64,000 bases of DNA from Paraburkholderia acidipaludis NBRC 101816 (GTDB lineage Bacteria > Pseudomonadota > Gammaproteobacteria > Burkholderiales > Burkholderiaceae), in the NCBI RefSeq assembly GCF_000684975.1, contig NZ_BAXZ01000004.1, forward strand, positions 1 through 64,000. Direction: 5' to 3'. A program made the position numbers and the translations under genes. Below the pieces are notes generated by a model. That model saw only the letters and a list, made by a program, of their open reading frames with translations, was not told the origin of the DNA and ran no database searches. Each line of letters opens with the position of its first letter. Position 1 is the stretch's first letter. This document shows, piece after piece, positions 23,401 through 32,899 of the stretch.

Positions 23401-25959
23401 CTACCCGCACGCCCCGATTTCCCCGCACGCCGTGCAGAAATCGCAGCCGTCCTTGCGGATTACCGCGTTGGCGCCGCACGATCCGCATTTGCGGCCAAGC
23501 ATCGCGTGCGGCGCGGCGAACGCTGCGTCGGGCGGCAGCGCGTTGGGGCCATCCACCACCTGATCGCCGGAACGCGTCATGTCGTTCGCGCCGGCATGGC
23601 TCGACGGCGCCTGCGCCGCGAGCTCGCCGTGCTGCCCATGGCGCTGCTGCGCGAGCAGTCGCGACGGCACCTGGCGTCCTTCGGCATCGAGAAAGCCGCG
23701 CCGGTGCAGGATCTGCTGGATCGCATACGCGATCGCCGCGACCTCCGAGTCGTGCCAGAGCGGTATGCGCCGCCCGTCGAGCCGCTGTGTCTCGCCGTAG
23801 CGCACCTGGCCGCGGTCCCACGATACCTTGCGCAGATCCTGCAGATTGCGCGCAACGAAGCCGCCGCGCGCGGCGAGCGAAAGCGAGCGCATGGTCGCCG
23901 TGATCCACTGCTGCGACTCGTCGCGCTGCCCCACCGGAATGAAGAATTCGATGGGCCGCTCGATCGTTACGGACTCGCCGCCCACCTGGCCCGTCACCTC
24001 GAGGAACGACACGGCCACGTAAAGCGAGACCTTGCCGGTCTGCGTGACGTATTCGATCTTCTCGATCACCGCCGGCAATTCGCCTTTGGGCCGGTGGTCG
24101 ATCGCCACGCGCAAGGGGTCGAGCAGGGTGTCGCCCAGCGCGTCCTCGGCGGCCGGCAGCGTTTGCAGCACCGCGCCTAGGGTTTCGTTCGGGCGGTAGG
24201 TGGCGAGTCCCTTGAGGCCGCGCCGCCACGCGTCGAGGTAAAGGCCCTCGAAGGCCTCGAACGGGTAGTCGGCCGGCACGTTCACGGTCTTCGAGATCGA
24301 GGTGTCCACGAACGGCTGCACCGCCTCCATCATCGCGATGTGTTCCTGCGCCGTCATCTCCAGCGCGCTCACGAAGTAGCCGGGCAGCGCGTTCACGTCG
24401 CCGCCGAGGGCGCGATAGAGGCGCCACGCATAGTCTTCGACAGTGAAGGTTTCGTTGCTGCCGTCGTTCATCCGGCGCGTGCGCTGATAGGTCCACGAGA
24501 ACGCGGGCTCGATGCCGTTCGAGGCGTTGTCGGCGAAGGCGAGGCTCACCGTGCCGGTTGGCGCGATCGAGAGCAGATGGCTGTTGCGGATGCCGTGCGC
24601 GCGGATCGCGTGCTGGATGTCCTCGGGCAGGCGCGAGGCGAACGTGCCGTCTTGCAGATACGTGGCGGCGTCGAACAGCGGGAACGCGCCGCGCTCGCGC
24701 GCGAGTTCCACCGAGGCGCGATAGGCCGCGTCGCGCATCGTGCGCGCGACGCGCGCGCCGAACGCGCAGCCCGCTTCGGTGTTGTAGCGGATGCCGAGCA
24801 TCACGAGCGTGTCGCCGAGTCCGGTGAAGCCCACCCCGATGCGGCGCTTGGCGGCCGCCTCGGCGTGCTGCTCGGGCAGCGGCCAGAGCGTGACGTCGAG
24901 CACGTCGTCGAGAAAGCGGACCTGGGTGGCCGTGCGTTCGGCAAGCGCTTCCCAGTCGAACGACGGCGCGCCGCCCTTCAGTTGTGCGAAGGGATCGGCG
25001 ACGAAGCGCGTGAGATTGAGCGGGCCGAGATTGCAGCAGCCGTAGGGCGGCAAGGGTTGCTCGCCGCACGGGTTCGTGGCCCGGATCGTTTCCACGGCGC
25101 GCAGGTTGTTGTCCTCGTTCATGTGCGAGATGAACACCACGCCGGGCTCGGCCATGTCGTAGGTCGAGCGCATGATCGTGTCCCAGAGGGCGCGGGCGCG
25201 CGGCTCCGCGTAGATCCACATGCCGTCCTCGCGCTGGCGCAGGTCGCCGGCGGCGCGCCGCGAGGGCGAAGGTTCGGCGCGGTGCACGAGCGGCCAGGTT
25301 TCGTCGTTCTCGACCGCGCGCAGGAATGCGTCGCTCACCGCCACCGAAACGTTGAAATTGTTCCAGCGTCCCTTCGAATGTTTGGCTTCGATGAACTCAG
25401 GCAGGTCGGGGTGATCGCAGTCGAGCACGGCCATCTGCGCGCCGCGCCGCGAACCCGCGCTCTCCACGGTGCGGCACGAGGCGTCGAACACGTCGATGTA
25501 GCTGCAGGGCCCGGAGGCGTTCGATCCCGTCGAGTGCACGAACGCGCCGCGCGGCCGGATCGCCGAGAAGTTGTAGCCCACGCCGCCGCCGCGGCGCATG
25601 GTCTCGGCGGCCTGCAGCAGCGCGACGTAGATGCCGGGGAGGCCCGCCTCGTCCACGCCCTGGATGCTGTCGCCCACGGGCTGCACGAAGCAGTTGATGA
25701 GCGTGGCCTCGATGCCGCTGCCGGCCGCGCTCATGATGCGTCCGGCGCCGAGCGCGCCGTGGCGCAGGTTGTCGACGAAGCGGGCTTCGATCTCCGCGCG
25801 GCGCTCGGGCGGCTCGGCCATCGCGACGCCGCGCGCGACGCGGCGGTAGATGTCGTCGGCGCTGCGCTCGTCGCCCTTGGCGTACTTTTCGAGCATCACG
25901 TCGAGCGAGAATGGTTGCGGAGCGACCGGCGGCGAAAGGAGGGTGTCGTTCTCGGCCAT
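23401..25959 (-). CDS. nrdJ: Adenosylcobalamin-dependent ribonucleotide reductase (class II)
   Basis: The 852-residue protein reduces ribonucleotides to deoxyribonucleotides using B12, without oxygen. Seen are NCFVQPVGDSIQG, ETMRRGGGVGYNFSAIRPRG, the active-site NPCGEQPLPPYGCCNLG (thiyl Cys and Glu), and a C-terminal zinc-ribbon/redox tail with paired cysteines (CGSCG, CDFCTACGEIGACG). Length and tail fit NrdJ of Burkholderiales. No nrdA/B partner is adjacent. Its cofactor is made by the cobalamin clusters at 55-64 kb. I found no B12 riboswitch upstream. Confidence 0.93.
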   Translation of the reverse strand: MAENDTLLSPPVAPQPFSLDVMLEKYAKGDERSADDIYRRVARGVAMAEPPERRAEIEARFVDNLRHGALGAGRIMSAAGSGIEATLINCFVQPVGDSIQGVDEAGLPGIYVALLQAAETMRRGGGVGYNFSAIRPRGAFVHSTGSNASGPCSYIDVFDASCRTVESAGSRRGAQMAVLDCDHPDLPEFIEAKHSKGRWNNFNVSVAVSDAFLRAVENDETWPLVHRAEPSPSRRAAGDLRQREDGMWIYAEPRARALWDTIMRSTYDMAEPGVVFISHMNEDNNLRAVETIRATNPCGEQPLPPYGCCNLGPLNLTRFVADPFAQLKGGAPSFDWEALAERTATQVRFLDDVLDVTLWPLPEQHAEAAAKRRIGVGFTGLGDTLVMLGIRYNTEAGCAFGARVARTMRDAAYRASVELARERGAFPLFDAATYLQDGTFASRLPEDIQHAIRAHGIRNSHLLSIAPTGTVSLAFADNASNGIEPAFSWTYQRTRRMNDGSNETFTVEDYAWRLYRALGGDVNALPGYFVSALEMTAQEHIAMMEAVQPFVDTSISKTVNVPADYPFEAFEGLYLDAWRRGLKGLATYRPNETLGAVLQTLPAAEDALGDTLLDPLRVAIDHRPKGELPAVIEKIEYVTQTGKVSLYVAVSFLEVTGQVGGESVTIERPIEFFIPVGQRDESQQWITATMRSLSLAARGGFVARNLQDLRKVSWDRGQVRYGETQRLDGRRIPLWHDSEVAAIAYAIQQILHRRGFLDAEGRQVPSRLLAQQRHGQHGELAAQAPSSHAGANDMTRSGDQVVDGPNALPPDAAFAAPHAMLGRKCGSCGANAVIRKDGCDFCTACGEIGACG

Positions 25960-26189
25960 GAGCAGGGTCCTGTTGGAGCACCGCGCTCGCGAGTCGCGCG
26001 GTGGTTGGCGGACGGCGGTGAACGGTGGCGGACCGGAGGCGGGGGCGCGCAGGACACCGCATGCATAAGGCGCACCTTACCGCAGCGGCAACCGGTGTGC
26101 ACGAGATGCGCACGCTGTCGTGCTGCCGCCGGGGCGGCCTACGCCACCGGGGTTACACTGCGGCGCAGACGCGGGAGGCGAGACGGGAG

Positions 26190-26209
26190 CGGACCCGGGA
26201 GCGGGTCCG
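26190..26209. other. Perfect 8-bp hairpin between nrdJ and DUF3331 gene
   Basis: CGGACCCG (26190-26197) and CGGGTCCG (26202-26209) pair perfectly around a GGAG loop. It lies just past the DUF3331 stop and 230 bases before nrdJ on the minus strand. There is no T-run on either side, so it may be a rho-independent-like attenuator, an mRNA stabiliser or a chance GC-rich palindrome. Confidence 0.35.
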
Positions 26210-26255
26210 GCAGCGGCGGGTAATGAGCCCGGGGGGCCGGTAGCGGACGGTGGAC

Positions 26256-26543
26256 CTACTCGGCGACGAGGTCGCCGAACACCTCGGCGGCGATCATCAC
26301 GGACGCATTGAGCGGCGCGGGACGCTCGGCCGGTTTGAACACGGCGTCGCCGCGGCGGATCTTGCGGCGCGACACGGCGCAGGTTCCGGACGTATGCGCC
26401 GAGCGGCGGCGCCAGCGTTGCTCCCCGTAGTGGCAGCGTCCCGGCTCGACCCAGCGGATCACGAGTGCGCCGTCCGTCTGTTCGAGCACTTCGATGCGCT
26501 CGCCGTTGGCACCGTCTAGCGCGAGGCACGCTTTGGATTTCAT
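26256..26543 (-). CDS. DUF3331 domain protein
   Basis: A 95-residue protein matching DUF3331, a small family common in Burkholderia: ALVIRWVEPGRCHYGEQRWR (about 26-45), then SGTCAVSRRKIRRGDAVFKP and NASVMIAAEVF. Cys37 and Cys54 might bind metal, but the function is unknown. The ATG at 26543 gives the typical family length. It precedes nrdJ on the same strand with a 296-base gap, so cotranscription is uncertain. Confidence 0.8.
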   Translation of the reverse strand: MKSKACLALDGANGERIEVLEQTDGALVIRWVEPGRCHYGEQRWRRRSAHTSGTCAVSRRKIRRGDAVFKPAERPAPLNASVMIAAEVFGDLVAE

Positions 26544-26902
26544 TGTCGGCTCCGTAGGTGGGGTTGCCGCGAATTTAGTCCCGCGGAGCGCCGAGTGCCA
26601 TTGTGTTCGCGTTGAAACACCATTCCAGAATCGGCAACAATGCCCCTGCGACACATTGCAAATCACGAAGGAATGGGGGTTTACGGGGAATCTGCGTCCA
26701 CCTCTCGAATTTGTGCAACGCAGTGTTGCGCCGTTGTCGTACAAAGCGCGACATCGAAACCGGCGTCCGGGGAGGGAGTGGAACGCTTCCGCAGCGGGCG
26801 AATCGGAGAGAATGCGGACGCCCGCGTTTGTTCTTTGCCTGCTTTTTTGCTGCTTCGCACGAACCGGCCTTGCGCCGATCCGTTGATTTTTTTCGAGGTT
26901 AC
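26544..26902. other. Intergenic region between DUF3331 gene and permease gene
   Basis: This 359-base divergent region shows only an interrupted palindrome GCAAC-GCAGT-GTTGC at 26715-26729. The in-frame extension upstream of the permease start at 26903 has no hydrophobic or domain character and is not taken as coding. Confidence 0.4.
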
Positions 26903-27973
26903 ATGATTCATCGTCCGCCCGCTCCGAACTCCGCAAACGCGCAGAAGCTGCAGCGCATCGCGTCAACCGGGCTGTTTGCCGCGCTCGTGCTCGTCGCGCT
27001 GTGGGTCGTGCGCGAGTTCATTCCCGCCGTAGCGTGGGCTGGCGTGCTCGCCATCGTGCTCTGGCCGGCTTACCAGGTCATCGAGCGGCATCGCTGGTTC
27101 CATCGCCGCACGACCGCGATCGCGACGGTGCTGACGGCCGCGATCGCGCTGCTGGTCGTGCTGCCGATTACCGTCACCGCGATCCAAGCGGGCGGCGAGG
27201 CGCACGACCTCTATCTCTGGTTCCATGCGGCCCAGGAGAACGGCGTGCCCGTGCCCGACTTTGTCGCGCGCCTGCCGTTGGGCGTTCACCAGGTGACCGA
27301 CTGGTGGCAGGCCAATCTCGCGCAGCCGCTCAAGACTTCGTCGGCGATGAAGAGCCTGCATGGCGATGCGCTCGTCGAGTTCGGGCGGCACTTCGGCATG
27401 CGCGCGGCGCGGGCTTCGATGACGTTCGGCTTCATGCTCGTCACGTTGTTCGTGATCTTCCAGGCCGGGCCGCGTCTGTCCGGCACGCTGATGCACGGCG
27501 CGCACCGCGCGTTCGGCCCCGACGGCGCCGAGCTGCTGCGCTGCATGGCCGAGGCCGTGCGCGCCACCGTCACCGGGCTCGTGGTGGTGGGCCTGGGCGA
27601 GGGCGTGATGCTGGGCGCGGCTTACCTCGTGACCGGGGTGCCGCACGCGGCGCTGCTCGGCACCGTGACCGCCGTCGCGGCCATGCTGCCGTTCTGCGCG
27701 CCCGTCGTGTTCGGGCTTGCGGCGCTATGGCTGCTGGTGCAGGGTTCGGTCGTCGCGGCCGTCGGGCTCCTGGTGTGGGGCTGCGTGGTGGTATTCGTCG
27801 CCGAGCATTTCGTGCGGCCCGTGCTGATCGGCAATTCCACGCGCCTGCCGTTTCTGCTCGTGCTGTTCGGCATACTCGGCGGGGCGACGACGTTCGGGCT
27901 GATCGGCATCTTCGTCGGTCCGGCGCTCATGACCGTGCTGATGGTGCTCTGGGTCAACTGGGCCACGGCCTGA
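26903..27973 (+). CDS. AI-2E/PerM-family permease
   Basis: A 356-residue inner-membrane protein of the AI-2E transporter (UPF0118) family with about eight helices. The N-terminal pair (LFAALVLVALWVVREFIPAVAWAG in pieces, 24-47), a central soluble stretch, and the C-terminal EHFVRPVLIGNSTRLPFLLVLFG followed by GLIGIFVGPALMTV are characteristic. Members export small molecules or act as Na+/H+ antiporters; the name reflects TqsA in E. coli. The ATG at 26903 has GAGG six bases upstream. Confidence 0.87.
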   Translation: MIHRPPAPNSANAQKLQRIASTGLFAALVLVALWVVREFIPAVAWAGVLAIVLWPAYQVIERHRWFHRRTTAIATVLTAAIALLVVLPITVTAIQAGGEAHDLYLWFHAAQENGVPVPDFVARLPLGVHQVTDWWQANLAQPLKTSSAMKSLHGDALVEFGRHFGMRAARASMTFGFMLVTLFVIFQAGPRLSGTLMHGAHRAFGPDGAELLRCMAEAVRATVTGLVVVGLGEGVMLGAAYLVTGVPHAALLGTVTAVAAMLPFCAPVVFGLAALWLLVQGSVVAAVGLLVWGCVVVFVAEHFVRPVLIGNSTRLPFLLVLFGILGGATTFGLIGIFVGPALMTVLMVLWVNWATA

Positions 27974-27994
27974 GCCGCCGGAGTCCGGCCAGGC

Positions 27995-28840
27995 TCACTG
28001 CGCTTCGCGCACGCACGCGAGCGTGTACTTGAGCGCGGCGGGCAGCAGCTCGCGCCAGACGGGCCAGACATGCCCGCCGTCGACGATGCGCAGCGCCGCC
28101 GGGTTGCCCGCCTCGCGCAAGCGCGTATAGAGCAGCGACGCCTCGGCCTGGATCACGAGGTCGTCGTCGCCGGCGGCGATAAAGACGGGCAGGCGCCACG
28201 GCCGCGCGAAGTAGCCGTTCCACAACGCCGGATAGTTGAGCGCGCGCCAGACGTGCGCATCGAACTGGTGCTCGCCGAACACGCCCACGCGCCGCGCCGA
28301 CGAAGCCGGCGGCGGATCGTTCGCGTAGATCGCGGGCGAGAGCAGGAGCGCGCCGCAGAACGCGTCGGGCCGCTCCATCGCATAGCGCAGCGCGCCGAAG
28401 CCGCCCATCGAAACGCCGCCTATCGCCCGTCCGCCGCGCTCTTCGGCCACGGCGAAATGACGCTCGATCTCGGGCAGGAGGTCGTCGAAGAACGCCGTCT
28501 CCATTTTCTCCTTGCGATCGACGTACCAGTCGGTGCCGCCCTGCGGCATCACGATCACGACCGGCGCGATCTCGCGGCGCGCGATCAGCGTGTCCGCGGC
28601 CGCCTGCAGGTCGCCCTGCGCCACCCAGTCCATCGCGTCGCCGCCGTTGCCGTGCAGGAGGTACAGCACGGGATAGCGCGCCGCGTCGGCACGGTAGCCC
28701 GTCGGCAGGTACACGACGTAGGCCCAGTCGCGGTCGAGCGCCGCCGAGTGGAAGGTGCGCACGGCAATCGTGCTGGCCGAAGCGGGCAGGGTCAGCGCGG
28801 CGCCGAGCGTCAGTAGCGCGATTCGGAGAAGTCGGCGCAT
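27995..28840 (-). CDS. Secreted esterase (esterase D/Fes-like alpha/beta hydrolase)
   Basis: A 281-residue alpha/beta hydrolase with a signal peptide (MRRLLRIALLTLGAALTLPA, cleavage near ASA). YPVLYLLHGNGGDAMDWV forms the oxyanion-hole region, GGVSMGGFGALRYA contains the nucleophile Ser in GxSxG, and IVDGGHVWPVW supplies the catalytic His near the C-terminus. This is the esterase/antigen-85-like family hydrolysing acyl or S-acyl esters. The ATG at 28840 begins the signal peptide. It converges on the permease gene and follows the OpgC-like gene on the same strand (92-base gap). Confidence 0.85.
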   Translation of the reverse strand: MRRLLRIALLTLGAALTLPASASTIAVRTFHSAALDRDWAYVVYLPTGYRADAARYPVLYLLHGNGGDAMDWVAQGDLQAAADTLIARREIAPVVIVMPQGGTDWYVDRKEKMETAFFDDLLPEIERHFAVAEERGGRAIGGVSMGGFGALRYAMERPDAFCGALLLSPAIYANDPPPASSARRVGVFGEHQFDAHVWRALNYPALWNGYFARPWRLPVFIAAGDDDLVIQAEASLLYTRLREAGNPAALRIVDGGHVWPVWRELLPAALKYTLACVREAQ

Positions 28841-28932
28841 GGCGGGGAAGGGGACCGGGAAGCGGGTGGGCGTGGCGTGGGGCCACCATGCTGGCAGGCG
28901 CAGGGGGCCGCCTGCCGGCGTGTCGGCGCGTA

Positions 28933-30033
28933 TCAGACGGAGGGCGCTTTGACTCTCGCGGGCAGCAGGCGCTTGAGCGGATCCGACGCGCGGGCGACGG
29001 CGAAGAGCGCGCCGAGCGCGGCGGCATCGGCGGCGAGGCCGAGCGGCACGTTCAGATAGCCGTCCGTGTACCAGTAGAGCACCGAGTCGATGACGAGCGA
29101 GATCACTGCGCCCGCCACGAACGAGAGCAGTCCCTTTCGGCCGACGAGGCCGATCCACGGCAGCGCGCGGGCCATGCGCCTCGCCCAGCCCAGCCGGATC
29201 ACGTGGGCCGTGAGCCACGCGACGCCGAGGAAATTCAGCACGCGGAACCACGCGAGGTGGCGCTTGAAGTCGCCGTCCAGCGCCACGTTGCCCAGATGCA
29301 GCCGATAAACGGCGGCGGCTCCGGCCACGCCGAGCGCCGCGGACGTGACGATTCCGCCGAGCCGGTGCGCGCTCACGCGCTGGAACACCGGCTGTGTCCG
29401 GGCGATCACGCCGAGCACGAAGAGCAACTGCCAGGCGAGCGGATTGAAATCCCATTGCATGTCCTCGGCGTGCGGCAGCCACGGGGTGACGAACGGCGCG
29501 AGTGCCCACAGCGCCATGCTGAGCCCGAGCAGCAGCCAGGGTTTCGCGCGCGCGAGCGGCAGCGCCAGCGGCGCGGCGAGCGCGAAGCATGCGTACATGG
29601 GCAGCACGCCCGCCAGATAGGGCTGGCGGCGCAGCAGCACGATGTCGCGCAGCACGGCGGCGGGGGCCAGCGCGAGATCGTCGAGGTCGTCGGTGGCGAG
29701 GTTTGGGGCGTCGATGTCGCAGGCGATCAGGATCGCCGTGACGACCAGCATGAGGAGCGCCGTGACCACGAAGGCGCGGTAGATCTCGAACGCGCGGCGC
29801 AGGAAGCGCTGGCGCGCGGCGGCTTCGGTGCGGCGCGCGCAGAGCGTGGACCAGGCGGTGGCCGTGGCGTAGCCGCCCAGAAAGACGAACACCTCGGCCG
29901 CATCGCACAAGGCGTAGGCGTGCAGCGTCACGCGCGACACGATGCTGCCGCCGATGTGATCCACGACGATGATGAGCAGAACGAGGCCGCGAAAAAAGTC
30001 GAGTTCGACGAGACGGTGGGATGACTGTGACAT
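28933..30033 (-). CDS. OpgC-family membrane acyltransferase
   Basis: The 366-residue protein has about ten helices and the OpgC_C opening RLVELDFFRGLVLLIIVVDH, where the charged DFFRG and Asp-His belong to the acyltransferase-3-like active region. HAYALCDAAEVFVFLGGYATA follows. OpgC succinylates osmoregulated periplasmic glucans in proteobacteria; this homologue probably adds an acyl group to a periplasmic glycan. No opgGH genes lie in the window. Confidence 0.83.
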   Translation of the reverse strand: MSQSSHRLVELDFFRGLVLLIIVVDHIGGSIVSRVTLHAYALCDAAEVFVFLGGYATATAWSTLCARRTEAAARQRFLRRAFEIYRAFVVTALLMLVVTAILIACDIDAPNLATDDLDDLALAPAAVLRDIVLLRRQPYLAGVLPMYACFALAAPLALPLARAKPWLLLGLSMALWALAPFVTPWLPHAEDMQWDFNPLAWQLLFVLGVIARTQPVFQRVSAHRLGGIVTSAALGVAGAAAVYRLHLGNVALDGDFKRHLAWFRVLNFLGVAWLTAHVIRLGWARRMARALPWIGLVGRKGLLSFVAGAVISLVIDSVLYWYTDGYLNVPLGLAADAAALGALFAVARASDPLKRLLPARVKAPSV

Positions 30034-30657
30034 GGATTGGGCGAACAGGCCGGCCGATGCGCGTGACCGGCGCGAGGCGGCGCACGGGTGACATGCCGGC
30101 GGCGGAGTGGGGCGGCAGTGAACGAAGCTCGTGCATGCGGCAACGATTGCGATTGCAGAAGTGACCCGCAGCGCGACGGCCAGGTTCCCGGCGATCGGGG
30201 TCGGAGCATGGTTTCGCGCAATACTACATTAATTTCATATGGCTTTCAGTGTGCGAAGCGTGCCTGCTCAAGTTTTGCCGCCATCCTGCCGATATGCGGT
30301 TGAGATCGGTAAGGGTCATATCGGCCCGCGTCCAGCCATGCATTCGGCCCCGCATTCAGCCTGAATACCACTGCTTAAGAGTTGTATCAGAGTGTGAGTC
30401 GCTACCGGAAGAATGTGAAATGCGCTTTACAATGCCGAGTCGATTTTGAGATTGTAATCGTCCGCTTGAAACGGGCGATGTTGCGATATAGCGGTCTTTT
30501 CTTCGAAGAAGAAAGACGATTGAGTACAGATCGAAGCGGGCCGGGCGGCCATGAGCGCCGGGTCGACGCGACGCCGGGAGCGCGCCAGACGCCGCACACC
30601 GCGTCGCTTGCGCCCAGCGCGTCGAGCGCCGTCCGCCGCGATTGCAAGGAGGTAAGC
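30034..30657. other. Intergenic region upstream of NlpD-like gene
   Basis: These 624 bases lie between two divergent genes. The stretch from 30220 to 30530 is AT-richer than the flanks and includes an imperfect palindrome around CTTCGAAGAAG near 30502. An in-frame extension of the NlpD-like gene from 30382 lacks a plausible start signal. No RNA gene or other ORF is recognised. Confidence 0.4.
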
Positions 30658-31530
30658 ATGTTCAACGATCGTAGCGGCCAGCGTGCCCAAGGTCTGAAAA
30701 CGCTCTGGGCCGCGATCGGGATCGCGGCACTCGTGGCGGGTTGCGCGAACGTCGGTCAGGACCAGCAACCGCAGACGCCGCAGCCCCAGCCGGAACCGTC
30801 CGCCTCGGCCAGCCCGGCATCGGCGCCGTCCGCCGATGCGGCTTCCGCCGCCGCGGCGGCTCAGGCGGCGCCGACTACCCGCGTGATGACGAAGACCACC
30901 TGGGTGCGCGTTCGGCGCGGCGATTCGCTGCAGCGGATCGCTCAGGCGCACGACTGCAGCGTGAAGGACCTCGAGGCCTGGAATCACATCCGGCATGGAC
31001 ACGTGCACACGGGGCAGTCGCTCAAGATCGTCTCGAAGCAGACGATTACCGTGCAGGCCGCCGCGAATAACGGCGGTGCAGCGGCGGGCGCGGCGGGCAA
31101 CCCGGCCGAAAACCGCGAGGTGGCGTCTGAAGTGGCGCGTCACGCCCAGAGCGTCGCGCTCGTCTGGCCGGCGCAGGGGCCGATTGTCGAGGGCTTCCAG
31201 GCGGGCGAGACGCGCGGCATCGAGATCGCGGGCAAGGCCGGCGACCCCGTGCGCGCGGCCGCCGACGGCAAGGTGATGTACGCCGGCACGGGCCTCAACG
31301 AGTACGGCAGCCTCATCATTGTCCAGCACAACAAGGACTTCCTGACCGCGTACTCGCACAACCGCCGCCTGCTCGTGAAGACGGGCGACACCGTGCGCCA
31401 GGGGCAGCAGATCGCCGAGATGGGCAACGAGGACAACGACCGTGTGGCCGTGCTGTTCGAGGTGCGCCGCGACGGCAAGCCGGTCGACCCGATGCCGTAC
31501 TTGCCGCCGCAACCGATCGCGAGCAACTGA
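30658..31530 (+). CDS. NlpD-like LysM/LytM lipoprotein with degenerate peptidase site
   Basis: A 290-residue lipoprotein: lipobox LVAGC with Cys29, an Ala/Pro/Ser/Gln-rich linker, a LysM domain at about 82-124 (WVRVRRGDSLQRIAQAHDCS), and an M23/LytM domain from about 170 to YLPPQ near the end. The metal ligands of active M23 enzymes are replaced: the H-x-G-[IV]-D site reads TRGIEIA and the LHFEV site reads VLFEV, as in NlpD-type activators that stimulate amidases rather than cut peptidoglycan. AAGGAGGTAAGC before the ATG is an excellent ribosome-binding site. Confidence 0.88.
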   Translation: MFNDRSGQRAQGLKTLWAAIGIAALVAGCANVGQDQQPQTPQPQPEPSASASPASAPSADAASAAAAAQAAPTTRVMTKTTWVRVRRGDSLQRIAQAHDCSVKDLEAWNHIRHGHVHTGQSLKIVSKQTITVQAAANNGGAAAGAAGNPAENREVASEVARHAQSVALVWPAQGPIVEGFQAGETRGIEIAGKAGDPVRAAADGKVMYAGTGLNEYGSLIIVQHNKDFLTAYSHNRRLLVKTGDTVRQGQQIAEMGNEDNDRVAVLFEVRRDGKPVDPMPYLPPQPIASN

Positions 31531-31553
31531 CGTCCGCTTTCCCTATGTAAAAG

Positions 31554-31586
31554 AGCCGCGGCCGCGATCTGTTCGCGGCCGCAGCT
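31554..31586 (+). terminator. Hairpin terminator between nlpD-like gene and prpF
   Basis: A perfect 10-bp stem (GCGGCCGCGA, 31558-31567, with TCGCGGCCGC, 31573-31582) is extended by AGC/GCT and followed by TTCGGCATTTTC. It separates two convergent genes and may serve both directions, although the T-tract is short. Confidence 0.5.
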
Positions 31587-31627
31587 TTCGGCATTTTCAG
31601 GCGCGTTTTGCGGGCCGGCGGGTCAGG

Positions 31628-32827
31628 TTAGCCCGTCAGAATGCGTCCTTGCGGCACCCGCACCCAGCCCTCCATCAGCACGCGCGCACTGCGGCTCATG
31701 ATGGCCTTCGTGACGGTCCACGCGCCGTTCTCCACACGCGCCTCGGCGCCCACGCGCAGTGTGCCCGAGGGGTGGCCGAAGCGCACCGCGTTGCGTTCGC
31801 CGCCGCCCGCCGCGAGGTTCACGAGCGTGCCGGGGATCGCCGCCGCCGTGCCGATGGCGACCGCCGCCGTGCCCATCATCGCGTGATGCAGCTTGCCCAT
31901 CGACATCGCCCGCACGAGCAGGTCCACGTCCTCGGCGCCCACGCGTTTGCCGCTTGAGGCCGTGTAGGCCTGCGGCTTCGCGACGAAGGCGATCTTGGGC
32001 GTGTGCTGGCGCGTGGCGATCTCGTCGAGCGACTTGATGAGGCCCATGCGCAGCGCGCCATGGGCCCGGATCGTCTCGAACTTGTCGAGCGCCGCGGCGT
32101 CGCCGTTGATCGCGTCCTGCAGTTCGGTGCCCGTGTAGCCGATAGCTTCGGCATTGACGAAGATCGTCGGGATGCCCGCATTGATCATCGTCGCCTTCAG
32201 CGTGCCCACGCCGGGCACTTCCAGGTCGTCCACGAGCTTGCCCGTGGGAAACATCGCGCTGCCCGCGCCGTCTTCTTCGGCGGCGGGGTCGAGAAACTCG
32301 AGCTGCACTTCGGCGGCGGGGAAGGTCACGCCGTCCAGTTCGAAATCGCCGGTTTCCTGCACCGTGCCGTGAGTGACCGGTACGTGCGCAATGATCGTCT
32401 TGCCGATGTTGGCTTGCCAGATGCGCACGATGGCCACCCCGTCGTGCGGAATGCGGCTTGCGTCCACGAGGCCGCCGCTGATCGCAAACGGTCCCACGGC
32501 CGCCGAGAGATTGCCGCAGTTGCCGCTCCAGTCCACGAAGGCCTTGTCGATGGCGACCTGGCCGAACAGGTAATCGACGTCGTGGTCGGGCCGGCTGCTC
32601 TTCGCGACGATCACGGTCTTGCTCGTGCTCGACGTCGCGCCGCCCATGCCGTCGATCTGCTTGCCGTAGGGGTCGGGGCTGCCGATCACGCGCAGGAGCA
32701 GCGCGTCACGCGCGGCGCCCGGCCGCTGCGCCGCTTCGGGCAGATCCTGCAGACGGAAGAACACGCCTTTGCTGGTGCCGCCGCGCAGGTAGGTGGCGGG
32801 AATCCTGATTTGAGGTTCGTGGGCCAT
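31628..32827 (-). CDS. prpF: 2-methylaconitate cis-trans isomerase PrpF
   Basis: A 399-residue PrpF with a diaminopimelate-epimerase-like fold. TYLRGGTSKGVFFRLQDLP (12-30), GGATSSTSKTVIV and WSGNCGNLSAAVGPFA are family signatures. It isomerises trans-2-methylaconitate from AcnD to the cis form so that aconitase can complete the methylcitrate cycle. It is the last gene of prpB-prpC-acnD-prpF, 72 bases after acnD. Confidence 0.95.
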   Translation of the reverse strand: MAHEPQIRIPATYLRGGTSKGVFFRLQDLPEAAQRPGAARDALLLRVIGSPDPYGKQIDGMGGATSSTSKTVIVAKSSRPDHDVDYLFGQVAIDKAFVDWSGNCGNLSAAVGPFAISGGLVDASRIPHDGVAIVRIWQANIGKTIIAHVPVTHGTVQETGDFELDGVTFPAAEVQLEFLDPAAEEDGAGSAMFPTGKLVDDLEVPGVGTLKATMINAGIPTIFVNAEAIGYTGTELQDAINGDAAALDKFETIRAHGALRMGLIKSLDEIATRQHTPKIAFVAKPQAYTASSGKRVGAEDVDLLVRAMSMGKLHHAMMGTAAVAIGTAAAIPGTLVNLAAGGGERNAVRFGHPSGTLRVGAEARVENGAWTVTKAIMSRSARVLMEGWVRVPQGRILTG

Positions 32828-32899
32828 GAAAGCTCTGTCCTGTGATCGAAACGGGCGGCACGTCGCTGTGCCGCCCTCGTATTGCGTCGAAGCGACGGT

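Noticed and set aside
25960..26255. B12 riboswitch upstream of nrdJ
   Set aside because: No GCCACTG or B12-box-like sequence on the minus strand in this interval.
27995..30136. 713-codon single frame covering the esterase and much of the OpgC-like gene
   Set aside because: Only the last 281 codons are esterase-like, beginning with a signal peptide at 28840; the remainder is out of frame with OpgC, which is the real gene there.
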